Below, in pieces: positions 29,648-38,869 of a DNA stretch of 64,000 bases (positions within the stretch are counted from its first letter, which is position 1; every line of letters starts with the position of its first letter). The notes beneath the pieces were generated by a model. That model was not told where the DNA came from. It searched no databases and worked only from the letters and a program-made list of their open reading frames with translations. Both the position numbers and the translations under genes were made by a program. Origin of the DNA: Deltaproteobacteria bacterium (GTDB taxonomy: Bacteria > Desulfobacterota > Desulfomonilia > UBA1062); the NCBI GenBank assembly GCA_011046135.1, contig DSBG01000136.1:1-64000 (forward strand), in the 5' to 3' direction.

Positions 29648-30337
29648 TCATGTTTCATGGTTGCCGGTCTTCTGTGATCCCTTCTCGATATCGATGATGG
29701 TGTGTCCTCCGGGATAGGTCTTCGTGGCGTAGTCGGTGATCTGTTCCATCTTCCGGATGATATCACGGATCTCCCGTGACTGTGCCAGAATCTCATTCGC
29801 CGATTGACGAACCTCTTCATCCTGTGTGCTCCTGAGAATAGCGTTTGCCTCTCCCATCAACACGGTAAGCGGCTGGAACACCTCGTGCGAGGTAGTACTG
29901 GCGATCTGTGAACCCACTTCATACACCTTGAGCCGTTCCTTCTCCCGCCTCAGGGCAATGAAATCGAAGGCCCTCTTCACGGTAAACCTCAGCAGGTCGG
30001 AGCCGAATGGCTTGATGATATAGTCGTAGGCCCCCAGGCGTTGTGCCTCGATGACATTATCGATACTGGCAAAACCCGTAACAACCACAACGAGCGAATT
30101 CAACGCTTTCTTGCGAATAAAATCGATGACAGCCATGCCATCCACATCAGGCATCCTCAAGTCGGTTATTACCACAGGATACTCCCGCTCAGAGAGAAGG
30201 CGGATACCCATCACGCCGCCGAGGGCCGTAACAACCGTCACTCCCATCTCGGCGAGAATATCCTCCATGAGGTAACAGTCACCCTCATCATCATCGATAA
30301 TGAGCACCACTTTCTCTTCGGGGGAGAGAGATTTCAT
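29648..30337 (-). CDS. Response regulator receiver (REC) fused to HisKA/DHp domain, no HATPase_c
   Basis: REC: VLIIDDDEGDCYLMEDIL...VITDLRMPDVDG...VVVTGFAS...DYIIKPF; H-box TTSHEVFQPLTVLMGEANAIL; ORF ends soon after. Confidence 0.88.
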   Translation of the reverse strand: MKSLSPEEKVVLIIDDDEGDCYLMEDILAEMGVTVVTALGGVMGIRLLSEREYPVVITDLRMPDVDGMAVIDFIRKKALNSLVVVVTGFASIDNVIEAQRLGAYDYIIKPFGSDLLRFTVKRAFDFIALRREKERLKVYEVGSQIASTTSHEVFQPLTVLMGEANAILRSTQDEEVRQSANEILAQSREIRDIIRKMEQITDYATKTYPGGHTIIDIEKGSQKTGNHET

Positions 30338-30470
30338 ATAGTTCCATAGATACGGAAAACCCCGGAAACTATCAAGCCCGGATTGAAAGACTGCCGCCTA
30401 GTGAATTCTTGGGAAACCGTGTGAGAACAGTCTGGTGCATCGATTCTTGAGAATCGTCGGCCATTATTAC

Positions 30471-30710
30471 TCAGTTATCATTCTTGGTAAGTTCGATACT
30501 CCCCAGGTAGGAATGAACAAGGGCAACCACGGGGGCAGACAGCGGGTCATCATGTTCATCGTATTCCACCACGAATCTCTCTCCTGCGAAATAAATCACT
30601 ACAGGCCTCACGTCTTCCCACTTTTCCAAGAGACTCTCCCTGTACTCCATCACTGTCTTCCCTGACACTCTTTTCACGCTCATGTACTCAATGGTATCGG
30701 ATAGTTTCAC
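30471..30710 (-). CDS. Hypothetical protein, 79 aa
   Basis: Open frame directly downstream of the ParA-like gene, same strand; no recognised domain. Confidence 0.5.
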   Translation of the reverse strand: MKLSDTIEYMSVKRVSGKTVMEYRESLLEKWEDVRPVVIYFAGERFVVEYDEHDDPLSAPVVALVHSYLGSIELTKNDN

Positions 30711-30732
30711 GACTCCTGGAGCATGTTGCTGC

Positions 30733-31956
30733 TCAGCTTATGCCGAAGATAGTGGCAAATCGGGAAAACCCGCTCTTGAATCCCTGTTCCGAGGTTCTCT
30801 TTTCCGGCGGTTCACTGATGCTTCTTCCCAGGTACTCGAGACACTGGGAAGATTTACTCGCCGGATACAGATCCGTGATCAGCTTCCTCTGCATCTCGGC
30901 ATTTCGGAAACCATCCTTGTCAAACAGGACACCGCCCAAGTATTCCGGTTTCACGGAGAACGTCGTTTCGAAGGCGTTGATACGTTCGTTGATTGTCTGG
31001 CAGATCCTGTTGAAGATGAATATGCCCTGATTCAGACTGGTGATTTGATTCATTACCACGAGAGGCACATACACCTTCTGGGGAACATAGAATTCAACAT
31101 CCCTGAGAAGTCTTTCTTCGATTGTCTTGAATCTCTGGAATGATGCCTTGATACAGGCGTACCCTGCAATGATATCCTGCGGCGTCGTGACAATGAGGCT
31201 CTCATCTGAGGCCATGGCAAAATCAAGCACGACTGCCGAGATCCCCGCAGAGAGATCGAAGATGGTTATGTCATACTGCTGGCTGATCTTTCTGAACTGT
31301 CTAATAAACTTCGAGCGTTGGACATAGTTTATATTGGCGAGCTTGAATTCACCGGAGCTTCCCGCCACAAGGTCAAACCCGTAGGGGGTGTGCTCCACCA
31401 TCTGGTCAAGATCGATATCGCCCAGGAGAAAATCATAGAGCGTGTAATCGGGAAACAGTGCCAGTTTATTGGAGATGTCCGCATTTCCAAGATCCGCATC
31501 GATGAGAAGTACGCCTTTCCCCTGATTGTACATGATCCTGGCAACATTGGCGGCAATGTGGGTTTTCCCGACGCCGCCCTTGTTTGAGATGATCGAGAGG
31601 ATTCTACCTTCTCTCTTGCTCTCGGTCTTTTTCGTCATGGCCCTGTCATCCCTGGGAACATCGCTGGTGTAGTGGAGGGCAATGGCTTTCTGGATTGCAT
31701 CCTTCTCTGCAAGCGCAACGTATACCTTTTTCCCCATGCGCTGAGAGAGGGCATCCATGCGTTCCTTTGTATCAGGATCACTGATGGCTACGAGAACACC
31801 CTTGTCGAGAAACCTGATGGGCAGACTGTTATGTTCCCTGGCATAGTCAGCATGGAGGAGTTCCAGGCACTTCCTGTCGGGAATCTCTCTGGTAAGGTCG
31901 ATAAACGGTATCCCATATTTTCGTGCACGTGCCCTGATTTCTCTGTCTTCGCCCAT
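30733..31956 (-). CDS. T2SSE_N-like domain fused to ParA/MinD (FlhG-like) ATPase
   Basis: N-term KYGIPFIDLTREIPDRKCLELLHADYAREHNSLPIRFLDKGVLVAISDP (T2SSE_N style); IISNKGGVGKTHIAANVARIM deviant Walker A; LIDADLGNADISNKL; VAGSSGEFKLANI. Confidence 0.88.
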   Translation of the reverse strand: MGEDREIRARARKYGIPFIDLTREIPDRKCLELLHADYAREHNSLPIRFLDKGVLVAISDPDTKERMDALSQRMGKKVYVALAEKDAIQKAIALHYTSDVPRDDRAMTKKTESKREGRILSIISNKGGVGKTHIAANVARIMYNQGKGVLLIDADLGNADISNKLALFPDYTLYDFLLGDIDLDQMVEHTPYGFDLVAGSSGEFKLANINYVQRSKFIRQFRKISQQYDITIFDLSAGISAVVLDFAMASDESLIVTTPQDIIAGYACIKASFQRFKTIEERLLRDVEFYVPQKVYVPLVVMNQITSLNQGIFIFNRICQTINERINAFETTFSVKPEYLGGVLFDKDGFRNAEMQRKLITDLYPASKSSQCLEYLGRSISEPPEKRTSEQGFKSGFSRFATIFGIS

Positions 31957-31999
31957 TGAAACCCTCTTCTCGGATCTTCGGAAAAAAGGGTGGGAAGCT

Positions 32000-34558
32000 T
32001 TAATCCGGATTTAAAACCCTGTCTTTGAGAGATTGGAGAATGCTGATGGCATCGATGGGCCTGAGACGCTCGACATCGATGTGGAGAAGTTCCTCGATGA
32101 TCTGTGAATATTCATCCTCGAACAGACTCTGCTGTACCGGGCCCTGCTCATGCACAACCGGTACGGTCCTGCTCTTTTTTCCAATTCCGGCAAGCAGTAT
32201 CCGTGCCTTTTCCACCACCTCTTCGGGTATACCCGCGAGCCGGGCCACATGGATCCCGTAGCTCCTGCCGATCGCTCCACGTTTGAGTGCCCGGAGGAAG
32301 ACCACCTCTCCCCCCGTCTCATCCACAGCCATGTGGTAGTTTTTGATCCCCTGGTGCCTTCGTGCCAGATCGGCGAGTTCGTGGTAGTGCGTTGCGAAAA
32401 AGGTACGGATGCACTGCTTGTCGAGATATTCAGCCACTGCCCATGCGAGTGACATCCCGTCATAGGTGGAGGTTCCCCGTCCGATCTCGTCCAGGATGAC
32501 CAGGCTGTGGGGCGTGGCATTGTTGAGGATATCTGCTGTCTCGCTCATCTCCACGAGAAACGTGCTCTGCCCTGCTGAGAGATTGTCCAGGGCGCCGATC
32601 CTGGTGAAAATCCTGTCAACGATTCCGATGGTTGCCTCCCTGGCAGGGACAAAGGATCCCATCTGAGCCATGAGGGAGATGAGTGCAACCTGTCTCATGA
32701 AGGTTGATTTCCCCGCCATGTTGGGACCGGTAATGATATGGATGGTATCTCTCTCCCCCTTGAAAGAACAGGAGTTGGGTACGAACTCTCCGCTCTTGAG
32801 CACCCTCTCCACTACGGGGTGCCTTCCTGAAATGATCTCCATGGTCCTGTCCAGAGTGATCTCGGGACGGGCGTATCCGTACTCGAGGGCCACCTGAGCA
32901 AAATTTGCCAGGACATCGATACTGGAAATGGCATCCACCGTTCTCTTGAGCTCCACAGTGAAACCCACGAGGTACTCCCGGAGCTCGGCAAAGATTCTCA
33001 TTTCAATCTGAGTGATTGCGTCCTGGGCTCCCAGGAGCTTGGCCTCGTACTCCTTGAGCTCTGGCGTGATGTAACGCTCGGCGTTGGTGAGCGTCTGCTT
33101 GCGTATGTAATGCTGGGGAGCTTTCTCAGCGGTCGCCTTCGATACCTCGATGTAGTATCCGAACACTTTATTGAAGCCGATCTTGAGTGTGTTGATACCA
33201 GTGGCCTGGCGTTCCCGTGTCTCCAGAGATGCCAGGTACTGCTTCGAATCTCGCCTGAGCAGACGCAGGTCATCGAGCTCCTCGTCCACACCCGATGCGA
33301 TCACTCCCGTGTCGGAAAGCTTGTTCGGCGGATCAGGAACAAGGGTGCGGAAGATTCGGGAACGAACCTCATCGAGGTCATCGAGCCTCTCCCTGAGCTC
33401 AGCGAGAAGACCTGAGGATGCCGGGTCTATCATCTCCTGTATGCGGGGTACCTGCTCCAGCCCGCCACCCAGAGCCACTATATCCCGGGGAGAGGCACTC
33501 CCGGCACAGATCCTGCCGATGATGCGCTCCATGTCAGGAATCCCACCCAGGAGAACCCGGAGGCCTGAAAGCAGGTCTTTCCTCGCACACAGAGCCTCCA
33601 CGGCATCGTGCCTGCGGGATATCCCGTCGATGTCCATGTGGGGGAAACACATCCAGTCAGCCAGCTTTCTCGCTCCCATCGAGGTGCACGTGTGATTGAG
33701 CACCGAAAACAGGGTGTTCTTCTTCTCCCCGGTGATTGCATCGAACAGTTCGAGATTCCTCGTGGTAGTGGAACCGAGGATCATGAATCTTCCGGGGTTA
33801 TAGAACCTCAGCGCAGTGATGTGGGCAAGCGCTGCCTTCTGTGTCTGTCTGACATAGTCGAGCACCATTGCCGAGGCCGTAAGGGCTTCGTCTCTGTCCT
33901 TCAGGCCGAGCCCATCGATACCGACGGTTCCGAAATGCTCCGAGAGAATCTCAACAGCCCTTTCGGTTTCCAGGGGGACGCTTACCGGGGTAACGAAAAA
34001 CCCCTCGGGTATAATCCGGGTATCCGTCACAATGATCTCACTTGGACAGACTCGGTGGAGTTCATTGATGAAGTCCAGACTGGAAGCCACCTCCGTCGCC
34101 CTGAAGTCTCCCGTGGAGATATCGATGAATGCAACGCCGATCATTTCCTGCCTCGGGTTCTTGCTCACGGCCATGAGGTAATTCGCCCTGTCGTTTAACA
34201 GGTGCCTGTCATCTGTGAGCAGTCCCGGGGTGATGACCTGGACAACCTCGCGGTGTACAAGCCCACGCTCAGAGGCTCCAGATTGACTCTGTTCACAGAT
34301 AGCCACCTTCATACCCATCCGGATGAGCCGGGAGATGTATGCCGATGCACTGTGATAGGGAACCCCGCACATGGGAACGGGATTGTCCTTGTTCTTGTCT
34401 CGTGTGGTCAGCGCAATTCCAAGAATCCGCGATGCTTCACGGGCATCCTCGTGGAACATCTCGTAGAAATCTCCCATACGATAGAACAGGATGGCATCTT
34501 TGTGCTGTTCCTTGATGGTACGGTACTGCTGCATCATGGGAGTGATGTTCGTCATCAT
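32000..34558 (-). CDS. mutS: DNA mismatch repair protein MutS
   Basis: FYRMGDFYEMFHEDA, ITGPNMAGKSTFMRQVALI, LVILDEIGRGTSTYDG, ATHYHEL; C-terminal QQSLF clamp motif. Confidence 0.98.
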   Translation of the reverse strand: MMTNITPMMQQYRTIKEQHKDAILFYRMGDFYEMFHEDAREASRILGIALTTRDKNKDNPVPMCGVPYHSASAYISRLIRMGMKVAICEQSQSGASERGLVHREVVQVITPGLLTDDRHLLNDRANYLMAVSKNPRQEMIGVAFIDISTGDFRATEVASSLDFINELHRVCPSEIIVTDTRIIPEGFFVTPVSVPLETERAVEILSEHFGTVGIDGLGLKDRDEALTASAMVLDYVRQTQKAALAHITALRFYNPGRFMILGSTTTRNLELFDAITGEKKNTLFSVLNHTCTSMGARKLADWMCFPHMDIDGISRRHDAVEALCARKDLLSGLRVLLGGIPDMERIIGRICAGSASPRDIVALGGGLEQVPRIQEMIDPASSGLLAELRERLDDLDEVRSRIFRTLVPDPPNKLSDTGVIASGVDEELDDLRLLRRDSKQYLASLETRERQATGINTLKIGFNKVFGYYIEVSKATAEKAPQHYIRKQTLTNAERYITPELKEYEAKLLGAQDAITQIEMRIFAELREYLVGFTVELKRTVDAISSIDVLANFAQVALEYGYARPEITLDRTMEIISGRHPVVERVLKSGEFVPNSCSFKGERDTIHIITGPNMAGKSTFMRQVALISLMAQMGSFVPAREATIGIVDRIFTRIGALDNLSAGQSTFLVEMSETADILNNATPHSLVILDEIGRGTSTYDGMSLAWAVAEYLDKQCIRTFFATHYHELADLARRHQGIKNYHMAVDETGGEVVFLRALKRGAIGRSYGIHVARLAGIPEEVVEKARILLAGIGKKSRTVPVVHEQGPVQQSLFEDEYSQIIEELLHIDVERLRPIDAISILQSLKDRVLNPD

Positions 34559-34935
34559 GGATCCCGGTCATGCTCCTGAAGTTCCCTCAGGCGCCGATCT
34601 TCTTCTTCCTGTTCCTTGAATTCCCTCAGGCTGAACGACTTGAATCGCTCCACGAACTTCGGATGATTCATATATTTCAGATTGGTTGACAGGAATGACT
34701 CTTTTATACGCTGTGCCACCTCGTCCACCTCTGCGGCATGAACAGCCTGCCTCTTGAGCACCCGGGTTTTCCTGAGACGGTTCCCCCCGCAATACCTCCT
34801 GAGCTCCTGATCTTCTTCGGAGAGATCCACGACCATGCTGATTTCAAGATGTATGAGATACAGGGTTCCTGTCAGAACCCTGGACTTGTCATCCACCTCC
34901 ACGACAACACCGTTTTTCAGAGTGATCGTTTCCAT
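34555..34935 (-). CDS. Hypothetical protein, about 126 aa
   Basis: METITLKNGVVVEVDDKSRVLTGTLYLIHLEISMVVDL...; overlaps mutS start (ATGA-type coupling). Confidence 0.7.
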   Translation of the reverse strand: METITLKNGVVVEVDDKSRVLTGTLYLIHLEISMVVDLSEEDQELRRYCGGNRLRKTRVLKRQAVHAAEVDEVAQRIKESFLSTNLKYMNHPKFVERFKSFSLREFKEQEEEDRRLRELQEHDRDP

Positions 34936-34998
34936 CGTCACAAAGAAATAATACGAGCGCGGAGACAAAAGCAACAACGAGCTGAAAAATGTAAGCGG

Positions 34999-35113
34999 CA
35001 CCAAGCACTTTCTCCCCCGTACTCACTGAAGACCAGAGTGTCATAGAAAAATTATTGCAGGAACCCCGGCTCACCCAGCTCTTTCTCCCCGTACTCGTTG
35101 AGGACAGGGAGAG
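34999..35113. repeat. Two imperfect direct repeat copies of about 42 nt in the fliR-mutS spacer
   Basis: caccaagcactttctcccccgtactcactgaagaccagagtg (34999-35040) versus cacccagctctttctccccgtactcgttgaggacagggagag (35072-35113). Confidence 0.6.
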
Positions 35114-35149
35114 CTAGGTGATCATCGAGGAAGAGCGGATCCGGGATGA

Positions 35150-35932
35150 TCAGAACATGCCCAGGGAGGAAATCATGAACTCCCAGGCCTTTGCCAGCGC
35201 TCCGCTCATGAACAGCGGGAGCAGGGAGATGACAAAGGTGGTGAACGTCAGCCCTACTGCGATGGTGAGGGGAAAGGCCATGAGAAACACGTTCATCTGG
35301 GGCAGGGCCCTGGCGATTATGGCAAAGGCGACATTGATGAGCAGAAGGACTCCGATGATCGGGGAAGCCACCTTGACACCGATCATGAACATCTGACCAC
35401 CGTAGGCCAGACAGCCGAGCAGGAAGGAGCGCTGGGGAAAAGAGGCATCGAGGGGAATCAGGTAGTAGCTCTCCACCAGGGCCTTGATGAGCATGTGTTC
35501 ACCGCCGATGGCGAAGAACAGAAGAAAGGCGGTGATGTACATCACGTTCGAGGTGATGGGGGCGTCGATTCCTGTCATGGGATCCACCACGTTGGCAATG
35601 GCGAAGCCCATCTGAAATCCGGCGATTTCCCCTGCAATCTGAATGCCTGCAAAAATGATGGTTACGGCGAGGCCGAGGCTCATGCCGATGAGCGCCTCAT
35701 GAAGCAGAAAAACAAGGAGGGTGAGCACATTGATATCCTCTGCACGGATGAGAGGAGAAGGCACCATCGGGACGAGCACCAGGCTCAGGAAAAAAGCGAG
35801 GATGGCGGTGATTCTCCTGGGTATGAGCTCGGCGCTGAAAAACGGTATCATCGCGAAGATGATGCCCACCCTCAGAAAGATAAAGACAAACGTGAGGGTG
35901 TCCTGCCACGCCAGTGATAACAGCTCGTTCAT
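35150..35932 (-). CDS. fliR: Flagellar biosynthetic protein FliR
   Basis: FLRVGIIFAMIPFFSAELIPRRITAILAFFLSLVL; position next to fliQ. Confidence 0.95.
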   Translation of the reverse strand: MNELLSLAWQDTLTFVFIFLRVGIIFAMIPFFSAELIPRRITAILAFFLSLVLVPMVPSPLIRAEDINVLTLLVFLLHEALIGMSLGLAVTIIFAGIQIAGEIAGFQMGFAIANVVDPMTGIDAPITSNVMYITAFLLFFAIGGEHMLIKALVESYYLIPLDASFPQRSFLLGCLAYGGQMFMIGVKVASPIIGVLLLINVAFAIIARALPQMNVFLMAFPLTIAVGLTFTTFVISLLPLFMSGALAKAWEFMISSLGMF

Positions 35933-36198
35933 CGGATCAGGAAGGGGATGTTGTTGAAAAGGTTCGTGGTATAGGTCGTAAGCTTTTCAATGATCCAGGG
36001 AAGAGAAAAGAGCAGTGCGAGGAACACAGCGATAATCTTGGGAACAAAGGTGAGTGTCATCTCCTGGATCTGGGTTACCGCTGAAAACACGCTGATGCTC
36101 AGTCCCACGATCAGACCGATCAGGAGCATCGGCGCTCCCACCATCAATGCGAGCTTGATCGCCTCGGACATGATCGTGCTCACGGTTTCGGGGGTCAT
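35929..36198 (-). CDS. fliQ: Flagellar biosynthetic protein FliQ
   Basis: MTPETVSTIMSEAIKLALMVGAPMLLIGLIVGLSISVFSAVTQIQEMTLTFVPKI. Start refined to 36198. Confidence 0.96.
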   Translation of the reverse strand: MTPETVSTIMSEAIKLALMVGAPMLLIGLIVGLSISVFSAVTQIQEMTLTFVPKIIAVFLALLFSLPWIIEKLTTYTTNLFNNIPFLIR

Positions 36199-36953
36199 CC
36201 CACAAATCCCCGCAACAGAGATCCCACAAGAAGATTCCATCCATCAACCAGCACAAAGAGCATGACCTTGAAGGGGAGCGATATCATGATGGGCGGCAGC
36301 ATCATCATACCCATGGACAGCAGAATAGAGGATACAACCATGTCGATGATCAGGAATGGGACGAACAGGATGAATCCGATCTGAAACGCTGTTTTCAGTT
36401 CGCTGATCATGAATGCAGGGATCAGCGCCCTTGTCGGAACCTCTTCCCTGTTCTCAGGTTTTGCCTGTTTCATGATGCCCAGGAACAGGGAGAGATCCTT
36501 CTCGCGGGTCTGCCGGAACATGAACTCTCTCAGCGGTGTCTCCGCATTATTCAATGCCTGGGAAAAAGAGATATACCCGTTCTGGTAGGGGACGATGGCC
36601 TGTTCGTTGATACTGTCGATGGTCGGAGACATGATGAAGAACGTCAAAAAAATGGCAAGGGCGGTAAGAACCTGCATCGGGGGCATCTGCTGGGTTCCCA
36701 GAGCCTGACGGAGAAACCCGAGAACCACCACGGTCCTGGTAAACGAGGTGACCATGATCATGATGGAGGGAGCCAGCGCAAGGATGGTGAGGATGAAGAG
36801 GACCTGGAGGACACCCATCACCTCTTCGGGGTTCTGTGCTTCCTGCACACCGAAGTTAATACTGGGAATCTGAATTTCCTGGGCAGAGAGAATTCCCGGG
36901 AGAAAAACCAGGGCAAGAGTGAGTGTAAGGGCTCGGTTCGACATGATGCTCAT
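36195..36953 (-). CDS. fliP: Flagellar biosynthetic protein FliP
   Basis: APSIMIMVTSFTRTVVVLGFLRQALGTQQMPP; IPAFMISELKTAFQIGFILFVPFLIIDMVVSSILLSMGMMMLPP. Confidence 0.97.
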   Translation of the reverse strand: MSIMSNRALTLTLALVFLPGILSAQEIQIPSINFGVQEAQNPEEVMGVLQVLFILTILALAPSIMIMVTSFTRTVVVLGFLRQALGTQQMPPMQVLTALAIFLTFFIMSPTIDSINEQAIVPYQNGYISFSQALNNAETPLREFMFRQTREKDLSLFLGIMKQAKPENREEVPTRALIPAFMISELKTAFQIGFILFVPFLIIDMVVSSILLSMGMMMLPPIMISLPFKVMLFVLVDGWNLLVGSLLRGFVG

Positions 36954-37330
36954 AGATTCCCCTGGGCGGTCTTCATCTCGTCAAGAGCTTTTTCAAAATC
37001 CCCTCCCTCCATGTCCTTGATCAGGGAGATACTGTTGGAGGTTACCCCGAGGAGCAGGATGGATTTTCCAACCCGTACGAGGGCAAGGTGTGATTTGGCA
37101 CCGAGGGCCATCTGACCGAGGATGTCGAGCCCGAGATTTTTCTTGACCCGCGCCACAGGTCCGTACCGCTTCAGGACCCATGCCAGAAAGAAGAGCAGTG
37201 CCATGACCGCAATCAGGGCACTCAGAGCCCTGAGGCTCATTCCTGCGAGGGGAACCTCAGCGCAGTGGAGTTCTCCACACGGGACAACAAGAAGTACGAG
37301 AAGCGTCAACAGGGTCGAAAAACACTTCAT
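36950..37330 (-). CDS. fliO: Flagellar biosynthetic protein FliO
   Basis: Single TM, GAKSHLALVRVGKSILLLGVTSNSISLI; position. Confidence 0.88.
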   Translation of the reverse strand: MKCFSTLLTLLVLLVVPCGELHCAEVPLAGMSLRALSALIAVMALLFFLAWVLKRYGPVARVKKNLGLDILGQMALGAKSHLALVRVGKSILLLGVTSNSISLIKDMEGGDFEKALDEMKTAQGNL

Positions 37331-37857
37331 GCCAATCTCTTCACCCTTTCGAGGGGGCTCACGATGTCGGTGATTCTGATTCCGAATTTTTCGCTCACCA
37401 CAACCACTTCCCCTCGTGCAACGAGTTTGCTGTTAACGAGGATATCGAGGGGTTCCCCCGCAAGCCTGTTCAATTCGATGACAGATCCCTGTCCGAGCTG
37501 GAGCAGATCGTTGATGAGCATCTTTGTCTTTCCCATTTCAACCGTTACCTCCAGCGGGATATCAAGAATGAAATCGAGATCTTGCGCCGATCCCGAGACC
37601 GAATGTTCACCAAGATCATCAAACCGGTGTTTTGCCCTGTTCCCGCTAACATCATCTTCCATTGTTTTCTCTTCACCTTCCTCCAGGGATTTGGCCCACT
37701 CCTGTGCAAGCGCCTCCTGATCCATGTCACGAACGTTTTCCAGCTGTGCGCTGTCCTCAGGCTGCTCTTCGATGGCATCACGAGGGAGCGGGGAATTCGC
37801 CAGGGCGGTTTCGTCTCCTTCAAGGGCATCTGTGATATTCTTCTCTTCCTCGGCCAT
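37327..37857 (-). CDS. fliN: Flagellar motor switch protein FliN
   Basis: LDIPLEVTVEMGKTKMLINDLLQLGQGSVIELNRLAGEPLDILVNSKLVARGEVVVVSEKFGIRITDIVS. Start refined to 37857. Confidence 0.96.
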   Translation of the reverse strand: MAEEEKNITDALEGDETALANSPLPRDAIEEQPEDSAQLENVRDMDQEALAQEWAKSLEEGEEKTMEDDVSGNRAKHRFDDLGEHSVSGSAQDLDFILDIPLEVTVEMGKTKMLINDLLQLGQGSVIELNRLAGEPLDILVNSKLVARGEVVVVSEKFGIRITDIVSPLERVKRLA

Positions 37858-37867
37858 TGTTTCCTCC

Positions 37868-38860
37868 TTAGTAGCGCTGTCTGTCGATGGTTCCCACAAT
37901 GTCAACTGCAAGATTCTCTTTCATCTTGCCAGGCCTGCCATGAAATTTCGGTTGGTTCTGAACCTTTACGACGATGGGATCGCATGCATCCCTGTCGAGA
38001 ACAAGGACATTGCCCGGTCTGAGGGAGACCAGTTCCCTTGGGGTAATGTATGTTTTCCCGAGCTCAGCACTCAGTTCCACGTTTACCCCGACGAGTTCAT
38101 TCTTGAGCCTGTTTACCCATGCCCTGTCCACGCTTGTTTTTTCTTCTGCATGGAAACTTGCATAGAGTCGTTCACGGATAGGCTCCAGGAGCATGTAGGG
38201 AATGCAGACCATGATGTTTCCACTCGCATCCTCCATCTCGACATCGAACTGAGCAACCACCAGGACCTCTTCGTTCGAGATGATACCGGCAAACTGCGGG
38301 TTCATCTCACTTCTGACATAGGAGAATTCTAGGCTGTAAACGGGTTGCCACGCCGCGGCGAGTTCCTTGATGGCTGCAGAGACAACCTTGTAGAGCATCC
38401 TCTGTTCGATGGGGGTGAACTCTCTTCCCTCCACCTTCATGGATCCCGAACCTTTTCCTCCAAAAAAACAGTCAATGAGTGCGAAGACCAGCTTCGTTTC
38501 CAGAACCACCAGTGCGTTTCCCCGCAGCGGTTCCACCTTGATGATGTGAATGCTCGTGGGCACCGGCAGCGACCTCATGAAGTTCCCGAACTTCAGCGTG
38601 TCAAGAGATACCGGAGTAAGGTCAACCATGCGCCTGAGCATGCTTGAGAGCGAATTTCTGAAAAATCGGGCAAACCGGTCGTGTATCGCATCAAGCGATG
38701 GCATACGACCCCTGATGACCTTGTCCTGGGCGGTGAAATCATAGACGTGCACCTCCGATGAGCCCAGAGCACTCGAGATGTCCCTCTCGGTTTCAATTTC
38801 TCCACCGACAACCCCCTTCAAGAGGGCATCAACTTCTTCCTGGGTGAGAATCTGTCCCAT
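37868..38860 (-). CDS. fliM: Flagellar motor switch protein FliM
   Basis: MGQILTQEEVDALLKGV; LPSLDAIHDRFARFFRNSLSSMLRR. Confidence 0.97.
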   Translation of the reverse strand: MGQILTQEEVDALLKGVVGGEIETERDISSALGSSEVHVYDFTAQDKVIRGRMPSLDAIHDRFARFFRNSLSSMLRRMVDLTPVSLDTLKFGNFMRSLPVPTSIHIIKVEPLRGNALVVLETKLVFALIDCFFGGKGSGSMKVEGREFTPIEQRMLYKVVSAAIKELAAAWQPVYSLEFSYVRSEMNPQFAGIISNEEVLVVAQFDVEMEDASGNIMVCIPYMLLEPIRERLYASFHAEEKTSVDRAWVNRLKNELVGVNVELSAELGKTYITPRELVSLRPGNVLVLDRDACDPIVVKVQNQPKFHGRPGKMKENLAVDIVGTIDRQRY

Positions 38861-38869
38861 GCATCAACC

